From positions 1,550,001-1,614,000 of the forward strand of contig NZ_AP022873.1 in NCBI RefSeq assembly GCF_014701235.1: a DNA stretch of 64,000 nt, given 5' to 3'. This document shows, piece after piece, positions 36,909-45,580 of the stretch. Under the pieces are notes generated by a model that saw nothing but the letters and a program-made list of their open reading frames with translations, did not search any database and was not told the origin of the DNA. Every line of letters begins with the position of its first letter. Within the stretch, counting starts at the first letter, position 1. The position numbers and the translations under genes are program-made. This DNA is from Dissulfurispira thermophila. GTDB taxonomy: Bacteria > Nitrospirota > Thermodesulfovibrionia > Thermodesulfovibrionales > Dissulfurispiraceae.

Positions 36909-37737
36909 CGGAAAGAAGGAAATCCTCTGCCTGAGATAGAGAATCTTCCATTTCATCAAGTATATCTTTTATGTCTGACTCTGATAGATTAAGCATTTGC
37001 CATGCAGTATTATTAATCACTGGCACAAAGTTATCCCCTGCAAAACCAAATCCCTTCGCCCTTATAAGAATGTCCGATATGTGCACTATAGCTGTATGCA
37101 TGGTTACATTTTTAGACAAATGTGGCTTGTGGTGATATTCTATAACCTCAATAAGACTTCTTGGAAAATTCCATTTTTGAGCGATCCATGCCCCTGCATC
37201 GGCATGATTGATACTAAAAAAATTCTTTTCAGCATCAAATATAAAGACACTCTTTGTCTCTGCATCAGATATAATCTTTTTATATTCTTCAGAAAACTTC
37301 AGTCCCAGAACAACCTTGCCAATATCATGTAAAAGTGCTGCAACCGATACCTCCTCTGGCTCCTTTAAATCTTTTTTCTTTGCGATTATCCTTGCAGCCA
37401 CAGCACAGCCAAGTGAATGCTCCCAAAGACCAACCATGGTCTTCTGCATCGCCTCAAATACAGAGACGCCAAGAAGCATTCCTTTTACAACATTGAGACC
37501 AAGCAATATCAATGCCTGATTTACAGATGATATTCTACCCGGAAAACCATAAATTGGTGAATTAACCACCTTAAGCACCCTTGATGTAAGGACAGGGTCA
37601 TTTGATATAAAAGTGCCTATTTCATTCAATGAAATTTTTGGATTTTCAATGACACCAAGAAGCTTTTTGAGAATACTTGGTATCGTTGGGAGTGTGTCTA
37701 TCTTCTCTATCTGACTGCGTAATAACTGTATATCCAT
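36901..37737 (-). CDS. HDOD-domain signalling protein (copy 1)
   Basis: The 278-residue protein is a single HDOD domain: IDTLPTIPSILKKLLGVIENPKISLNEIGTFI at the N-terminus, TSRVLKVVNSPIYGFPGRIS, then ALLHDIGKVVLG and the WNFPRSLIEVIEYHHKPHLS region. HDOD proteins are HD-fold relatives that usually act as regulatory partners; here the HD pair and several histidines are present. It is closely similar to the protein encoded at 38079-38921, so this is a tandem duplication separated by a 98-residue gene. Confidence 0.85.
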   Translation of the reverse strand: MDIQLLRSQIEKIDTLPTIPSILKKLLGVIENPKISLNEIGTFISNDPVLTSRVLKVVNSPIYGFPGRISSVNQALILLGLNVVKGMLLGVSVFEAMQKTMVGLWEHSLGCAVAARIIAKKKDLKEPEEVSVAALLHDIGKVVLGLKFSEEYKKIISDAETKSVFIFDAEKNFFSINHADAGAWIAQKWNFPRSLIEVIEYHHKPHLSKNVTMHTAIVHISDILIRAKGFGFAGDNFVPVINNTAWQMLNLSESDIKDILDEMEDSLSQAEDFLLSDD

Positions 37738-37739
37738 AA

Positions 37740-38036
37740 TTATTTATACAATCCCTCTACATGCTCTTTAATCAATCTTTTCAGCATACCCATATGAGGC
37801 TCATTCTCTGTTTTTTTAAACCGTGCATCTATTTCAGCAAGGGCGTCTTCTTTTGATTTCTGAGGCTTTGATATTCCCTCAACAAAAACACTGCTCACAT
37901 TCATATTCTGAAGCTTCTCGATAAGTGCATTAGTAATTTCAGTGCCTTCTCCAAGGAGTATCATCCCAGCTTCATTGACAACTGGCTTTGATAGCTTCAT
38001 ACCTGGCTTAAGATTATTAACCCCAACTTTTGGCAA
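37740..38036 (-). CDS. Small HD-GYP-associated-type domain protein
   Basis: The 98-residue protein starts PKVGVNNLKPGMKLSKPVVNEAGMILLGEGTEIT, which is the motif that precedes HD-GYP domains in many c-di-GMP phosphodiesterases (DUF3391-like), with IEKLQNMNVSSVFVEG. The HD-GYP domain itself is absent. The protein lies two bases upstream of HDOD copy 1 and about 40 bases downstream of copy 2, and probably works with them. It has no membrane segment. Confidence 0.65.
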   Translation of the reverse strand: MPKVGVNNLKPGMKLSKPVVNEAGMILLGEGTEITNALIEKLQNMNVSSVFVEGISKPQKSKEDALAEIDARFKKTENEPHMGMLKRLIKEHVEGLYK

Positions 38037-38078
38037 GATATTACCTCCTCTCTTACTTCCTGTGCTATTATATCACAA

Positions 38079-38921
38079 CTATAAGTCAATAAGTATAACA
38101 TCTTCCATATGCCCAAAAGACTCGCCTATTTCATAAAGTATATCCTTTATATCTTCTTCTGTCAGATTGAGCATCTCAAATACAGTGGGATTTATTGCCG
38201 GCACAAAATTATCTCCTGCAAAACCAAATCCATATGCCCTCACGAGTATATCAGACAGATGCACTATTGCTGTCTGCACAGGGACATTCCTCGAAAGATG
38301 CGGCTTGTGGTGATATTCTATAACCTCGATCAGGCTCCTCGGAAATTTCCATTTATCTGTAAGCCATGCCCCAACCATTGCATGGTCAACGCTGAAATAT
38401 TTTCTTTCAGACTCAAATATAAAAATATCCTTTGTTTCTGCTTCCTTTAACACCCGCCTGTATTCATTAGAAAACTTCAGCCCCATTACTACCTTACCAA
38501 TATCATGTAAAAGCGCTGCAACTGATACCTCCTCAAGATAGCCGAGTGCTTTTTTTTGAGAGATTATCCTCGATGTAACAGCACATCCAACAGAATGCTC
38601 CCACAATCCAGACATCACCTTCTTCATGACCTCAAATACAGATACCCCTAAAAGCACCCCTTTTACAGTGTTAAGACCAAGCAATATCAATGCCTGACTT
38701 ATTGTAGATACTCTACCGGGGAAACCATATATAGGTGAATTAACAACCTTTAGTATCCTTGTTGTAAGGGCAGGGTCTTTCATTATAAAATTGCCTATCT
38801 CGCTGAGAGAAATTTTTGGATTTTCTATAAGATTCAGTAGATTCTTTAAAACAGGCGGTATTGTAGGAAGGTTTTCTATTGCCTCAACCTGACTGCGTAT
38901 TTTCCATGCATCTATTGCCAT
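38079..38921 (-). CDS. HDOD-domain signalling protein (copy 2)
   Basis: The 280-residue HDOD protein is a paralog of copy 1; both have the blocks LTTRILKVVNSPIYGFPGRVS, ALILLGLNTVKGVLLGVSVFE, EVSVAALLHDIGKVVMG and SLIEVIEYHHKPHLSRNV. It is the first gene of the cluster. The ATG at 38921 has GGAGG about eight bases upstream. The two copies probably act in the same pathway with the GGDEF protein, such as motility, division or stress control, but the window gives no direct evidence of the target. Confidence 0.85.
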   Translation of the reverse strand: MAIDAWKIRSQVEAIENLPTIPPVLKNLLNLIENPKISLSEIGNFIMKDPALTTRILKVVNSPIYGFPGRVSTISQALILLGLNTVKGVLLGVSVFEVMKKVMSGLWEHSVGCAVTSRIISQKKALGYLEEVSVAALLHDIGKVVMGLKFSNEYRRVLKEAETKDIFIFESERKYFSVDHAMVGAWLTDKWKFPRSLIEVIEYHHKPHLSRNVPVQTAIVHLSDILVRAYGFGFAGDNFVPAINPTVFEMLNLTEEDIKDILYEIGESFGHMEDVILIDL

Positions 38922-39041
38922 CAATTACCTCCAAGACTATAAAATTATAGCATAAATCCATAACCCTTTCACTCATTGCTATTTGCACAAGGTCATATAA
39001 TCTGATATGCTTTAAAAAAATACAGTAAGGAGGGAAAAGTC

Positions 39042-39659
39042 ATGAAAGAAGATGTCAAAGAATTATTAAAAACAATGTATGATATGGCAAACAATGCAGA
39101 AAATTGTATATCTCTTTTACAGACCGCTTTCATCTATAATTCTCTGAAACCATTAAAAGACTGTGAGTCAAATATCGAAGCAATTAAAAAAGCAGAGCCT
39201 GCACTAACAAAAAAAATTACAGAGCTTGCACGGGATAATCCTGAACTAAAGCAATATATCTCTGTCCCGGTACATCTCCTGAGAATTGGAGAAAATATAG
39301 AAAAACTAACAGGACTTATGAATAAAAAAATAAAAGACAATATACTATTTAGCGATAAAGCTGTTACAGAAATCACCTTCCTTCTGCAAAGACTTATTGA
39401 TATATTAAGGCCAACAGCAGACATGATACTTGCAAAAAACACGATACTTAGAAGATATGTCGAAGAATCAGAAGCAGGCATAGTAAAAAGGGCAACAGAA
39501 TATGCAACACTACACGAAGAAAGATTAATAGAGGGACTATGTCTGCCAGTAGCATCATCTCTTTATATAAATATGCTTGATGCAATAAAAGGAATAGCAT
39601 GGCATGCAAAAGAAATTGCCATAAAACTCGTGGAATGGTCATTGCCAAAGGCACAATAA
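39042..39659 (+). CDS. PhoU-like helical protein
   Basis: The 205-residue protein resembles the PhoU-like (DUF47-related) family of helix bundles, with patterns such as MYDMANNAENCISLLQTAF and EKLTGLMNKKIKDNILFSDKAVTEITFLLQRLIDIL. These proteins can bind metals and regulate phosphate transport. No phosphate transporter is nearby. A strong AAGGAGGG lies before the ATG. The gene is divergent from the HDOD cluster and is followed by a radical SAM gene after four bases. Confidence 0.65.
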   Translation: MKEDVKELLKTMYDMANNAENCISLLQTAFIYNSLKPLKDCESNIEAIKKAEPALTKKITELARDNPELKQYISVPVHLLRIGENIEKLTGLMNKKIKDNILFSDKAVTEITFLLQRLIDILRPTADMILAKNTILRRYVEESEAGIVKRATEYATLHEERLIEGLCLPVASSLYINMLDAIKGIAWHAKEIAIKLVEWSLPKAQ

Positions 39660-39663
39660 ATAT

Positions 39664-40578
39664 ATGACATTTGTACCATCTTATCGCAGGCTCTCAAGTG
39701 CTGAACTGTGGGATAAAGTAGAAACTGCCGAGAATATATTGAAAAAATGCACCCTCTGTCCAAGAGACTGCAAAGTAGATAGGACATCTGGCAATGTCGG
39801 CTTTTGCAGGACAGGGGATAAGCCTTTTGTTGCAAGCTGGGGACCTCATTTCGGAGAGGAAAGACCACTTGTTGGAAGATTTGGCTCTGGAACTATATTT
39901 TTTAGCTTCTGCAATCTTGGATGCATATTTTGTCAGAACTGGACTATTAGTCATCTTGGTGAAGGCAATGAAATATCATTTGAAAAGTTAGCTGAAATAA
40001 TGTTAGAAATTCAGGACATAGGGTGCCACAATATAAACCTGGTTACCCCAACACACCAGATGCCCATGATATTGCATGCAATTGCTATTGCCTCTGAAAA
40101 AGGCTTGAGCATTCCAATTGTGTATAATTGCGGAGGCTATGAATCCCTTGAGGCAATAAAAATCCTTGACAGAGTCATAGATATATACATGCCTGATTTT
40201 AAATATTCAGATTCACAAATGGCACTGAAATATTCAAAAGCAAAAGATTACCCTGAAAAAGTAAAGGCTGCAATAAAAGAGATGCACAGACAGGTTGGAG
40301 ACCTCATAATTGATGAAATGGGGATAGCCCAGCGGGGTCTCCTCGTAAGACATCTTATCCTGCCAGAAGGGATTGCAGGCACAAAAGAAATCATAAGATT
40401 TATCGCAGAAGAGATTTCAGAAAACACATACATAAACATCATGGACCAATATTATCCATGTTATAAAGCATTTGAATATCCACCTCTTGACAGAAGGATA
40501 ACAACAAAGGAATATTCAGAGGCTATAAAAATAGCAATGGATGCTGGTTTGAAAAGAATTGACGGAGTAACAATATGA
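39664..40578 (+). CDS. Radical SAM protein, PflX (COG1313) type
   Basis: The 304-residue protein belongs to the radical SAM group related to pyruvate formate-lyase activators. Its N-terminal region has four cysteines (CTLCPRDCKVDRTSGNVGFC), a likely auxiliary cluster or metal site, and the SAM-cluster motif is FCNLGCIFCQNW (C-x3-C-x2-C, about residue 82). NLVTPTHQM and IYMPDFKYSD are family blocks. Members may install glycyl radicals or modify peptides; the substrate is unknown. The stop overlaps the ATG of the downstream metallo-hydrolase by four bases (ATGA). Confidence 0.83.
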   Translation: MTFVPSYRRLSSAELWDKVETAENILKKCTLCPRDCKVDRTSGNVGFCRTGDKPFVASWGPHFGEERPLVGRFGSGTIFFSFCNLGCIFCQNWTISHLGEGNEISFEKLAEIMLEIQDIGCHNINLVTPTHQMPMILHAIAIASEKGLSIPIVYNCGGYESLEAIKILDRVIDIYMPDFKYSDSQMALKYSKAKDYPEKVKAAIKEMHRQVGDLIIDEMGIAQRGLLVRHLILPEGIAGTKEIIRFIAEEISENTYINIMDQYYPCYKAFEYPPLDRRITTKEYSEAIKIAMDAGLKRIDGVTI

Positions 40579-41957
40579 AAATCAGATTTCTTGGTGGAGT
40601 CAGGACAGTTACAGGCACATGTTTCCATATATCTGTAAACAATATGCAAATGCTCATAGACTGCGGCATGTATCAGGGAGAAAATGCAGATGAAATAAAT
40701 AAGATCTCATTTAATTTCAAACCTGAAAATATAAACTATCTCTTTTTAACACACGCACATATAGACCACTCGGGGCTCATTCCAAAACTTGTAAAAGATG
40801 GATTCAAAGGTAGAATACTAACCACTTCAGCTACAGCAGACTTGTCAGAAATAATGCTCTATGATTCAGCACACATACAGGAAAAGGATGCAGAATGGTT
40901 GACAAAAAAAGCATTGAGAAAAGGCATTAATGCTGTATTTGAGCCACTTTATACAGTACAGGATGTAAAGACCTCAATCCCAATGTTTGAAAGAAAATCC
41001 TATGGAAAAGTAGAACACATTGGCAAGGGTGTAAAATACAGGTTCATAGACGCAGGCCATATACTCGGATCAGCTACTCTTGAGCTATGGTATCAAGACA
41101 GCCCGATAGAGAAAAGAATAGTTTTTTCAGGTGATATAGGTAAGAAAGGAAATCCTATAATCAATGACCCACAGCATGTGGAGACAGCAGATTATGTAGT
41201 AATAGAATCCACTTATGGAAACAGAATGCACAAGAGCATAGAAGAAAGCATCGATGAGCTTGTAGAAGCAATAATGATTACATTCAAAAAAGGCGGAAAT
41301 GTCCTCATACCTGCATTTGCCGTTGGAAGGACCCAGGATATTTTATACACCCTGAATAAACTTGTTAAACAAGAAAGACTTTACAATCTGCATGTGTATG
41401 TTGACAGCCCCCTTGCTGAAGATGCCACAAAGGTTTATCTTGCACATCCTGAATGCTTTGATGAAGAGGCCATGAAAATGTTCAACAGAAAAAATGACAC
41501 AGCCCTACATCTACATTTCACTCATTCAATCGAGGACTCCATGAGAATCAATAAGATAAAGTCAGGTGCCATTATCATTGCAGGAAGCGGCATGTGTGAT
41601 GGAGGAAGGATTCAACATCACTTTAAGCACAATCTATGGCGCTCTGAATGTAGTGTAATATTCGTAGGATTTCAAGCAAAAGGGACACTGGGACGCAAAA
41701 TCATCGAAGGTGCAAAGATAGTCCATGTGCTTGGAGAAGATATAGCTGTAAAGGCAAAGATATATACCATTGGTGGATTTTCTGCTCACGCAGATCAGAA
41801 AGAACTTTTAGATTGGCTTGGAGTGTTTTCAAACAAACCAGAGGTATTTATAGTGCACGGCGAAGAAAATGTCTCTATTGAATTCGAAAATATTGTCAAA
41901 AAGAAATTTGGTTTTGTAACCCATGTGCCGGAAAAAGGAGAAGAATTTGAGATTTAA
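40575..41957 (+). CDS. MBL-fold beta-CASP hydrolase (RNA-processing type)
   Basis: The 460-residue protein is a metallo-beta-lactamase-fold hydrolase with the beta-CASP insertion (COG1236/Ysh1-like). Motifs visible are LTHAHIDHSGLIP (the HxHxDH zinc site), the Asp in FSGDIGKKGNP, IESTYGNRMHKS, VLIPAFAVGRTQD, and the C-terminal GGFSAHADQKELLDW, typical of the CPSF-like RNases. It is probably a cytoplasmic ribonuclease or phosphodiesterase. The ATG overlaps the upstream radical SAM stop, so both are expressed together. Confidence 0.88.
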   Translation: MKIRFLGGVRTVTGTCFHISVNNMQMLIDCGMYQGENADEINKISFNFKPENINYLFLTHAHIDHSGLIPKLVKDGFKGRILTTSATADLSEIMLYDSAHIQEKDAEWLTKKALRKGINAVFEPLYTVQDVKTSIPMFERKSYGKVEHIGKGVKYRFIDAGHILGSATLELWYQDSPIEKRIVFSGDIGKKGNPIINDPQHVETADYVVIESTYGNRMHKSIEESIDELVEAIMITFKKGGNVLIPAFAVGRTQDILYTLNKLVKQERLYNLHVYVDSPLAEDATKVYLAHPECFDEEAMKMFNRKNDTALHLHFTHSIEDSMRINKIKSGAIIIAGSGMCDGGRIQHHFKHNLWRSECSVIFVGFQAKGTLGRKIIEGAKIVHVLGEDIAVKAKIYTIGGFSAHADQKELLDWLGVFSNKPEVFIVHGEENVSIEFENIVKKKFGFVTHVPEKGEEFEI

Positions 41958-41972
41958 GCATATATTCGATAA

Positions 41973-42140
41973 CACATCTGTCCAAAATAACCTATTAATG
42001 TTAATGCCTTGATATTACTTGTTCTAAAAAGCGAGATTCTTCGCTACGCTCAGAATGACAAACACACTATCTGTCATTCTGAAGGAGCGAAGCAACTGAA
42101 GAATCTCGAAGTGAAGCATCTCTTATTTTGGACAGATGTG
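41973..42140. mobile_element. 168-bp MITE with 18-bp terminal inverted repeats
   Basis: The element begins CACATCTGTCCAAAATAA (41973-41990) and ends with its exact reverse complement (42123-42140). It is flanked by a perfect 9-bp duplication ATTCGATAA at 41964-41972 and 42141-42149. Inside is a large imperfect palindrome built from GAGATTCTTCGCT and TCTGTCATTCTGAAGG words, related to the dispersed repeat near 27.3 kb. It encodes nothing, so it must depend on a transposase elsewhere. It sits harmlessly between the ends of two convergent genes. Confidence 0.85.
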
Positions 42141-42174
42141 ATTCGATAAACAGTAATAACACGACAATCACTGT

Positions 42175-42657
42175 TTATGTTACCAGAATCATCTCCACAT
42201 CCATTGTCTGAAGATTTACGATTGCAGCAGTTGGTTTTCCATAAAGCCAGCCACAGACCTCTCCTGGATTTACTATCAAAGTATTTTTGATCTTTTTAAC
42301 CATCGGTTCATGCGTATGCCCAAAAACAACAAGGTCAAAATGCCCGCTGTCTGCAAGCTCATCAACAACATCAGGCTCATGCATAATAACAATCTTTTTT
42401 TCATAAAGACTAAATTTATAAGGCTGGGTATAAATCCTGTCCTGATAGAGTTTCTTCAAGAGAATTTTCTCTCCATCATTATTCCCGAATATGCCTGTAA
42501 AACCGCCTTTAAAATGCTTTATAACCCTCCATGTAAAAGGCGATGTAAAATCCCCTGCATGAATAATATGCTCAACATTTCGTGAATTGAAAATCTCTAT
42601 AACCTTTCTTAGATTATCAAGATGGTCATGTGTATCAGAAATAATGCCCACAATCAT
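42175..42657 (-). CDS. YfcE/MJ0936-type metallophosphoesterase
   Basis: The 160-residue protein is a compact metallophosphoesterase: GIISDTHDHLDNL at the N-terminus, HIIHAGDFTSP, GIFGNNDGE, VIMHEPD and FGHTHEPMVKKI carry the metal ligands. Members hydrolyse phosphodiesters in vitro; the physiological substrate is not known. The ATG at 42657 is preceded by GGAGG, and a TTG four codons upstream is not needed. Confidence 0.87.
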   Translation of the reverse strand: MIVGIISDTHDHLDNLRKVIEIFNSRNVEHIIHAGDFTSPFTWRVIKHFKGGFTGIFGNNDGEKILLKKLYQDRIYTQPYKFSLYEKKIVIMHEPDVVDELADSGHFDLVVFGHTHEPMVKKIKNTLIVNPGEVCGWLYGKPTAAIVNLQTMDVEMILVT

Positions 42658-42880
42658 AAAAACCTCCAAATTAGCTCAGTCATTTTATCACAGTTAGAAA
42701 ATCTATCACAACTCATGGAAGAATCATTCAAAAAAAATAAAAAACAGGTGAATAGATGAACTGAAAATTTGAGCCCCTGGAAAAGATAAGAAACATATGC
42801 GACATTAGGGAGTAATGGATTGTTATACAAAAGCGTACCCTATTTTTAGTAGAATACGAGGCTGGAGGAGGTATCAGAGT

Positions 42881-43324
42881 ATGGTTGCCAGCCTTAGAAG
42901 ATTTTTGGAAAATGAAGTTGCACAGCAAAGACTAAAGATTATCAAGTTTTATGAGAAGTATGGGGAGGAAGCAACAAAGGAAGCATTTGGGGTTGACAGG
43001 AAATTAATAAGCAAATGGCGTAAGAGGCTAAAAGAAAACGGTGGAAGACTTGAGGCATTAGTACCGCATCTGTTTAGTTATCCCAGATGTCCAAAAATCA
43101 ATGCCCACATAGAAAGATATAACAGAACCATACAGGAAGAGTTTATAGATAATCATGTGGACATCATTCATGATAAGAGGCTGTTTCATCAACAACTTGC
43201 TGATTACTTAATCTTCTATAATACCAAAAGAATTCATAAATCGCTCAACAAAAAAACACCTATACAGTTTATAATTGAAAAAGGAGGAATGTCGCAAAAG
43301 TCCTTATCTTATACATCATATTGA
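42881..43324 (+). pseudogene. Internally deleted IS transposase
   Basis: From the ATG at 42881 (after GGAGGAGG) the frame encodes a helix-turn-helix start (MVASLRRFLENEVAQQRLKI, then KYGEEATKEAFGVDRKLISKWRKRLKENGG). It jumps after LEALVPH straight to the end of an integrase core: INAHIERYNRTIQEEFIDNH, then IFYNTKRIHKSLNKKTPIQF. The central part with the first two acidic catalytic residues is missing, about half the expected length. A matching 9-bp inverted repeat (TGCGACATT at 42798-42806 and AATGTCGCA at 43288-43296) marks the approximate element ends. It cannot be an active transposase but could be trans-mobilised. Confidence 0.75.
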
Positions 43325-43387
43325 CAAACTATAATAATCAAGTTATACTTTTTTTGTGAAGTAAATCTGTTTTATGGAGGTAAAGCT

Positions 43388-43675
43388 ATGCCTACAGTAA
43401 CTGTATCATCAAAAGGACAGATCGTCATGCCAAAAAAGATACGGGATGCCCTCGGCATAAAGCCAAAACAGAAGGTTTTTTTGAAGGTTGTGCAAAATCA
43501 TGCCGAAATCATACCGCTGCCAGAAAATCCTGCCGAGGCATTCTGCGGTATTTTCAAAGAGGGTTCATCACTGACAAAATCACTGCTGAAGGCTCGAAAG
43601 GAGGAAACAAAAATTGAAGAGAAAAATACTGCTCGATTCCTACGCACTTCTGGCATATCTAAAAAAAGAAGATAA
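43388..43675 (+). CDS. vapB: AbrB/MazE-type antitoxin
   Basis: The 95-residue protein begins with a SpoVT/AbrB DNA-binding swapped-hairpin domain (TVSSKGQIVMPKKIRDALGIKPKQKVFLKV). Its C-terminal half should bind and block the adjacent PIN toxin. The gene overlaps the toxin gene by 62 bases, a common arrangement in toxin-antitoxin modules. GGAGG is present before the ATG. The pair would bind its own promoter. The far C-terminus (after KIEEKN) may be only an overlap read-through, as it is not typical of the family. Confidence 0.8.
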   Translation: MPTVTVSSKGQIVMPKKIRDALGIKPKQKVFLKVVQNHAEIIPLPENPAEAFCGIFKEGSSLTKSLLKARKEETKIEEKNTARFLRTSGISKKRR

Positions 43676-44015
43676 CTACAAGAAAGTGATGGAATTACTA
43701 AATCTGGCGCCTAACGATTGTTTTATTATAATGAATGAAATTAATGTCGGAGAAAGTTATTATATTATCGCCAGAGAAAGAGGAATCAAGCAAGCCGATT
43801 ACTTTATTGAAACTATTCTCCCCAATCTTCCAATAGATATTATATCCAATTCGTTCAACCAGATTATAGACGCCTCCAAAATTAAAGCAGACCACCCTAT
43901 TTCTTATGCTGATTGTTTTGTTGTTGCTACAGCCATCCGCGAAAAAGCAATAATTGTTACAGGCGATCCTGATTTTAAGCGATTTGAAGATATTGTTGAT
44001 GTAGAATGGATATAG
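43614..44015 (+). CDS. vapC: PIN-domain toxin VapC
   Basis: The 133-residue PIN-domain protein has the first Asp in ILLDSYALLAYL, the Glu in MNEINVGESYYI, the second Asp pair in HPISYADCFVVATA, and the final Asp in IIVTGDPDFKRFED. Such toxins cleave tRNA or rRNA. The start is TTG at 43614, positioned by AAGGAGGAAAC just upstream; no ATG gives a full domain. With the AbrB-type gene it makes a complete module inside the decaying island, so it may still be active. Confidence 0.85.
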   Translation: MKRKILLDSYALLAYLKKEDNYKKVMELLNLAPNDCFIIMNEINVGESYYIIARERGIKQADYFIETILPNLPIDIISNSFNQIIDASKIKADHPISYADCFVVATAIREKAIIVTGDPDFKRFEDIVDVEWI

Positions 44016-44177
44016 CAAACTTAGAGATTCCAGACTACTGAGGGAGTGGCAAGTTGGTATGTCAAGAGGCTTCGGTACAATCAAGAAAGTGGAGAGTTAA
44101 TAAAAGCATGAGACAAAATAAAGGCTGGCTGATAGCAGAAATACGATATAATTTTACATAAGAAGGAGGTGGTTAAA

Positions 44178-44444
44178 ATGACGATAATTAGCAAGGAGAA
44201 AGTAAAAGATATGTATTATGCCAACTTGATGTATGAATACCATAGAGTCACTGAAAAGATCAGGCTCTTTGAAAAAAAATACGGTATGCCATTTGATAGA
44301 TTTGAAAAGGACTTAAAAGGCTCTGAAAAAGAAGACATTGAAAAATGGGATGATTACATGGAGTGGAATGGATATAAAAAGGTTCTTCAGAGACTGATCA
44401 AGGAAAAAAAGGAGCTGGAAATTGGAGATTATAAAGTGCGTTGA
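44178..44444 (+). CDS. Small protein paired with a DUF6516 gene
   Basis: The 88-residue protein is largely helical and charged (MYYANLMYEYHRVTEKIRLFEKKYG, DDYMEWNGYKKVLQRLIKEKKELE). In many genomes a small protein of this form precedes a DUF6516 gene in a two-gene toxin-antitoxin-like unit, so it is the probable antitoxin. Its end overlaps the DUF6516 start by 23 bases. AGGAGGT lies seven bases before the ATG at 44178. The role is inferred from context. Confidence 0.6.
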   Translation: MTIISKEKVKDMYYANLMYEYHRVTEKIRLFEKKYGMPFDRFEKDLKGSEKEDIEKWDDYMEWNGYKKVLQRLIKEKKELEIGDYKVR

Positions 44445-44769
44445 GAAAAGTGGCATAATCAAAAGCTATGATATCCTTGTATTAGAAACTTTTGAAGGTG
44501 GCTTTTACATAAAAATTAGAGCCTTATTAACTGATAATACTGAACTGCATATCAGGGAATATTCTGATATTGATGAGAGAAACTATTCATATCATTGGCA
44601 GGATTCTACTGGACGGCTTTTAATGCGGTGAGATAATGCAGGACACCACAGACATATTGAAATATATCCACATCATGTTCATCACAGTAATGATATTCTA
44701 CCGAGTTATCACATCTCCTGTGAAGAAATACTGAAGGATATTAAAGGCAAAATCTCGCTTACTCCCTAA
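44422..44769 (+). pseudogene. DUF6516 family gene interrupted by a nonsense codon
   Basis: The frame from TTG 44422 (MEIIKCVEKSG) to TAA 44769 would code 115 residues, a normal DUF6516 length, but a TGA at 44629-44631 interrupts it after LLMR. The family has Trp here (R-W-D-N-A), and the frame resumes cleanly with DNAGHHRHIEIYPHHVHHSND. TGG to TGA is therefore the likely change. The position is Trp and not Cys, so it is not a selenocysteine candidate. It is probably an inactivated toxin, consistent with decay of the surrounding island. Confidence 0.65.
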
Positions 44770-44800
44770 CTCATTAACTCTTTAATCAATAAACCGAAAC

Positions 44801-45232
44801 ATGCAACTCGTCATAAACACATACGGCTCATATCTCCAGAAAAATGGAGACTGTTTTAAGGTGAAGACTGATGACAAGGTCTTTGAAGTCTCATGCAAGA
44901 AGGTGTCATCCATTCTTATTTCAACAGCCGCTTATATAACAACCGATGCGATTAAAATGGCAATGGAGAATAATATTGACATCGTTTTTATAGATGAATT
45001 CGGCGACCCTTATGGCAGGGTATGGCATACAAAACTTGGAAGCACAACACTTATAAGGAGAAGACAGCTTGAGATCGCAGAGACAGAAGAAGGGCTTAAA
45101 CTTGCACTGGAGTGGATTAAGACAAAATTTAATAATCAGATAGAGTTCCTTAAAAGACTCAGGCAGACAAGGCCTCATAGATCTGCTGAGATTACTATGA
45201 ATTGGGGATTGGGAATTGGGGATTGGCTTTAA
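44801..45232 (+). pseudogene. cas1: Truncated cas1 fragment
   Basis: The first 130 residues match the N-terminal domain of Cas1, the CRISPR integrase: MQLVINTYGSYLQKNGDCFKV, VSSILISTAAYITTDAIKMAMENNIDIVFIDEFGDPYGRVW, and RRRQLEIAE. The catalytic C-terminal half is missing. The frame is cut after RQTRPHRSAEIT by a low-complexity repeat (GGGATTGGGAATTGG units) that supplies the last residues and the stop. No cas2, other cas gene or CRISPR array could be found in the window. It is a remnant and not a working adaptation gene. Confidence 0.7.
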
Positions 45233-45275
45233 GGACTCTTCCTTCCCTATTGGCTAATTCCCAATCCCCAATTAT

Positions 45276-45359
45276 GGTGATCCAACAGGATAGATGCATA
45301 GACTGTGAGCAGTGTATAGAGACGTGCATAGTGACGAATAATGTGCCAGAATATTGAGG
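45276..45359 (+). pseudogene. Ferredoxin-like fragment
   Basis: A 27-residue open frame, MVIQQDRCIDCEQCIETCIVTNNVPEY, holds a perfect 4Fe-4S motif C-x2-C-x2-C-x3-C but lacks the proline usual after the last Cys and the rest of any ferredoxin. It immediately follows the cas1 fragment repeat. It is probably debris from a larger iron-sulfur protein gene. Confidence 0.35.
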
Positions 45360-45376
45360 CAACGATTCAATTTCAT

Positions 45377-45481
45377 TTAGATTTTTGGTGAGGCAATTCG
45401 GTATTCTATCAAATCCTTGTCTAATGTTATGTTAACCTTGCCTTTATGCATTGCAGACAAGCTCCCATTCTTTATACTCAT
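45377..45481 (-). pseudogene. Possible ribbon-helix-helix antitoxin remnant
   Basis: The frame from ATG 45481 encodes SAMHKGKVNITLDKDLIEY within 34 residues and then ends. The pattern KVNITLDKDLIEY is like the start of small RHH-type antitoxins, which normally continue for another 30-40 residues. The downstream part is lost. No ribosome-binding site is clear, and the remaining bases to 45580 hold no gene. Confidence 0.3.
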
Positions 45482-45580
45482 AATATGCGATTATTATACG
45501 CTTTATGTCAACATATCTAAAAATCCATAAATCTGTAGCCAAGCATCGTGAATGCATGTATCATTACGGATTGTGGAACT

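Noticed and set aside
44629-44631. In-frame TGA in the DUF6516 gene considered as a third Sec site
   Set aside because: The family residue here is Trp, not Cys, there is no clear hairpin after the codon, and neighbouring genes are decayed; a TGG to TGA nonsense mutation is simpler.
44801-45580. CRISPR array near the cas1 fragment
   Set aside because: Only low-complexity GGGATTGGGAATTGG words are present; there are no regularly spaced repeats with unique spacers.
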